NCBI GenBank assembly: GCA_938092125.1
Contig: CALKMQ010000165.1
Span: 1 to 6,286, forward strand
Length of the DNA: 6,286 bases
Direction: 5' to 3'
Source of the DNA: an uncultured bacterium
GTDB lineage: Bacteria; Fidelibacterota; Marinisomatia; Marinisomatales; UBA1611
The position numbers and the translations under genes are program-made. This document shows positions 6,039 to 6,286 of the stretch, one piece after another; the first letter of the stretch is position 1, and each line of letters begins with the position of its first letter. Under the pieces are notes generated by a model. It had not been told where the DNA came from, did no database searches, and saw only the letters and a program-made list of their open reading frames with translations.

Positions 6039-6286
6039 TCAAACTCCTTCAGAGTCGTTTTTAACTTTCTCAAAAGATTCTTTTAATCTTCTTATTGTGG
6101 TTTTTGTATATGGATTGTAGGATTGCAAATCTGAATATAGTTGCCAGCTGTCATTGCAGGTTTGCTCAACAAGATTCAATAAATCTCTAAATCCTTGAGT
6201 ATCTAGATTGGTCTTTGAAATTCCAAACTCCTTCAAAGTCCTTCCAAGAAAGTGAGTGATGCCTTGAGTATTAGCTGCAAGCTTAT
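6039..6286 (-). CDS. tyrA: Prephenate/arogenate dehydrogenase (TyrA), C-terminal part, N-terminus beyond window
   Basis: The frame stays open to the window edge, giving 81 complete C-terminal residues before the TGA at 6041-6039. It is therefore the tail of a longer protein, and the internal TTG at 6236 is not its start. The stretch TQGITHFLGRTLKEFG, followed by DTQGFRDLLNLVEQT and NDSWQLYSDLQSYNP, matches the C-terminal helical dimerisation region of TyrA proteins. From memory, it is closest in pattern to plant arogenate dehydrogenases (TH..GR.L..FG, then NT.G...LL.LVE.T..DS). TyrA oxidatively decarboxylates prephenate or arogenate on the way to tyrosine. The NAD(P)-binding domain is outside the window, so cofactor and substrate preference cannot be read. 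It is first in the visible operon, and its final codons (EGV) carry the ribosome binding site of the DAHP synthase gene 2 nt downstream. Assignment is by pattern similarity and context, with moderate to good confidence. Confidence 0.78.
   Translation of the reverse strand, partial: KLAANTQGITHFLGRTLKEFGISKTNLDTQGFRDLLNLVEQTCNDSWQLYSDLQSYNPYTKTTIRRLKESFEKVKNDSEGV
6044..6049 (-). promoter_or_regulatory. Strong Shine-Dalgarno (AAGGAG) of the DAHP synthase gene
   Basis: AAGGAG on the minus strand lies 7 nt before the ATG at 6036-6034 and inside the last codons of tyrA. It decides the start: the TTG at 6042 would be only 1 nt away, too close to be used from this site. It is the only near-perfect ribosome binding site found at a gene start in the window. 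Confidence 0.85.

Noticed and set aside
5744..6064. Plus-strand open frame of 106 codons opposite the DAHP synthase start
   Set aside because: It is antisense to the conserved N-terminal part of DAHP synthase and has no family match that I recognise. The other plus-strand frames (2884-3177, 3135-3332, 3843-4070, 4656-4943, 4970-5188) were rejected on the same grounds.
6039..6236. A free-standing 65-residue protein starting at TTG 6236
   Set aside because: The same frame is open upstream to the window edge, and the extra residues (THFLGR region) continue the TyrA match, so this is the tail of a longer gene.
6193..6271. Ten-base direct repeat ccttgagtat at 6193-6202 and 6262-6271
   Set aside because: Both copies encode an expected Asn/Asp-Thr-Gln-Gly stretch in TyrA, and at this length chance in AT-rich DNA is the simplest explanation.
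1..6286. Mobile element, CRISPR array, tRNA/rRNA, riboswitch or terminator
   Set aside because: Coding sequence fills all but four bases. I saw no repeat array, no transposase motif, and no GC-rich hairpin followed by a T run on the transcribed strand.

Overview
The window is a tightly packed block of aromatic amino acid biosynthesis genes, all on the minus strand, so transcription runs from high to low coordinates. In that order it holds the 3' end of a tyrA-type prephenate/arogenate dehydrogenase gene (cut by the window edge at 6286), a class II DAHP synthase, EPSP synthase (aroA), shikimate dehydrogenase (aroE), chorismate synthase (aroC), shikimate kinase (aroK) and dehydroquinate synthase (aroB, cut by the window edge at base 1). 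The partial aroB is given from my own translation of the minus strand, and the tyrA reading frame is extended to the window edge.

Together the genes encode six of the seven steps from phosphoenolpyruvate and erythrose 4-phosphate to chorismate: DAHP synthase, AroB, AroE, AroK, AroA and AroC. They also encode a tyrosine-branch enzyme. Only 3-dehydroquinate dehydratase (aroD/aroQ) is absent from the visible part. Every visible family-defining catalytic or ligand residue is present, so this looks like a working pathway operon with no decayed genes.

The layout is extremely compact. Consecutive genes either overlap (ATGA at aroA/aroE, 16 nt at aroE/aroC, TGATG at aroC/aroK, 14 nt at aroK/aroB) or are separated by 2 nt (tyrA/DAHP synthase and DAHP synthase/aroA). 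Only four bases in the window are outside coding sequence, so there is no room for intergenic promoters, terminators or RNA genes. There is one strong Shine-Dalgarno sequence, in front of the DAHP synthase gene. Most downstream genes appear to depend on translational coupling.

The organism is a low-GC bacterium with a compact genome. AroK is the bacterial P-loop (not archaeal GHMP) type. The Bacillus-like long form of AroC, the class II EPSP synthase motifs, the class II DAHP synthase and the plant-like TyrA tail do not point to one phylum. A streamlined free-living (for example marine planktonic) lineage is a reasonable guess but unproven. I found no mobile element, CRISPR, RNA gene or novel system. 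The points of interest are gene order, compaction, start-site details and protein subtypes.
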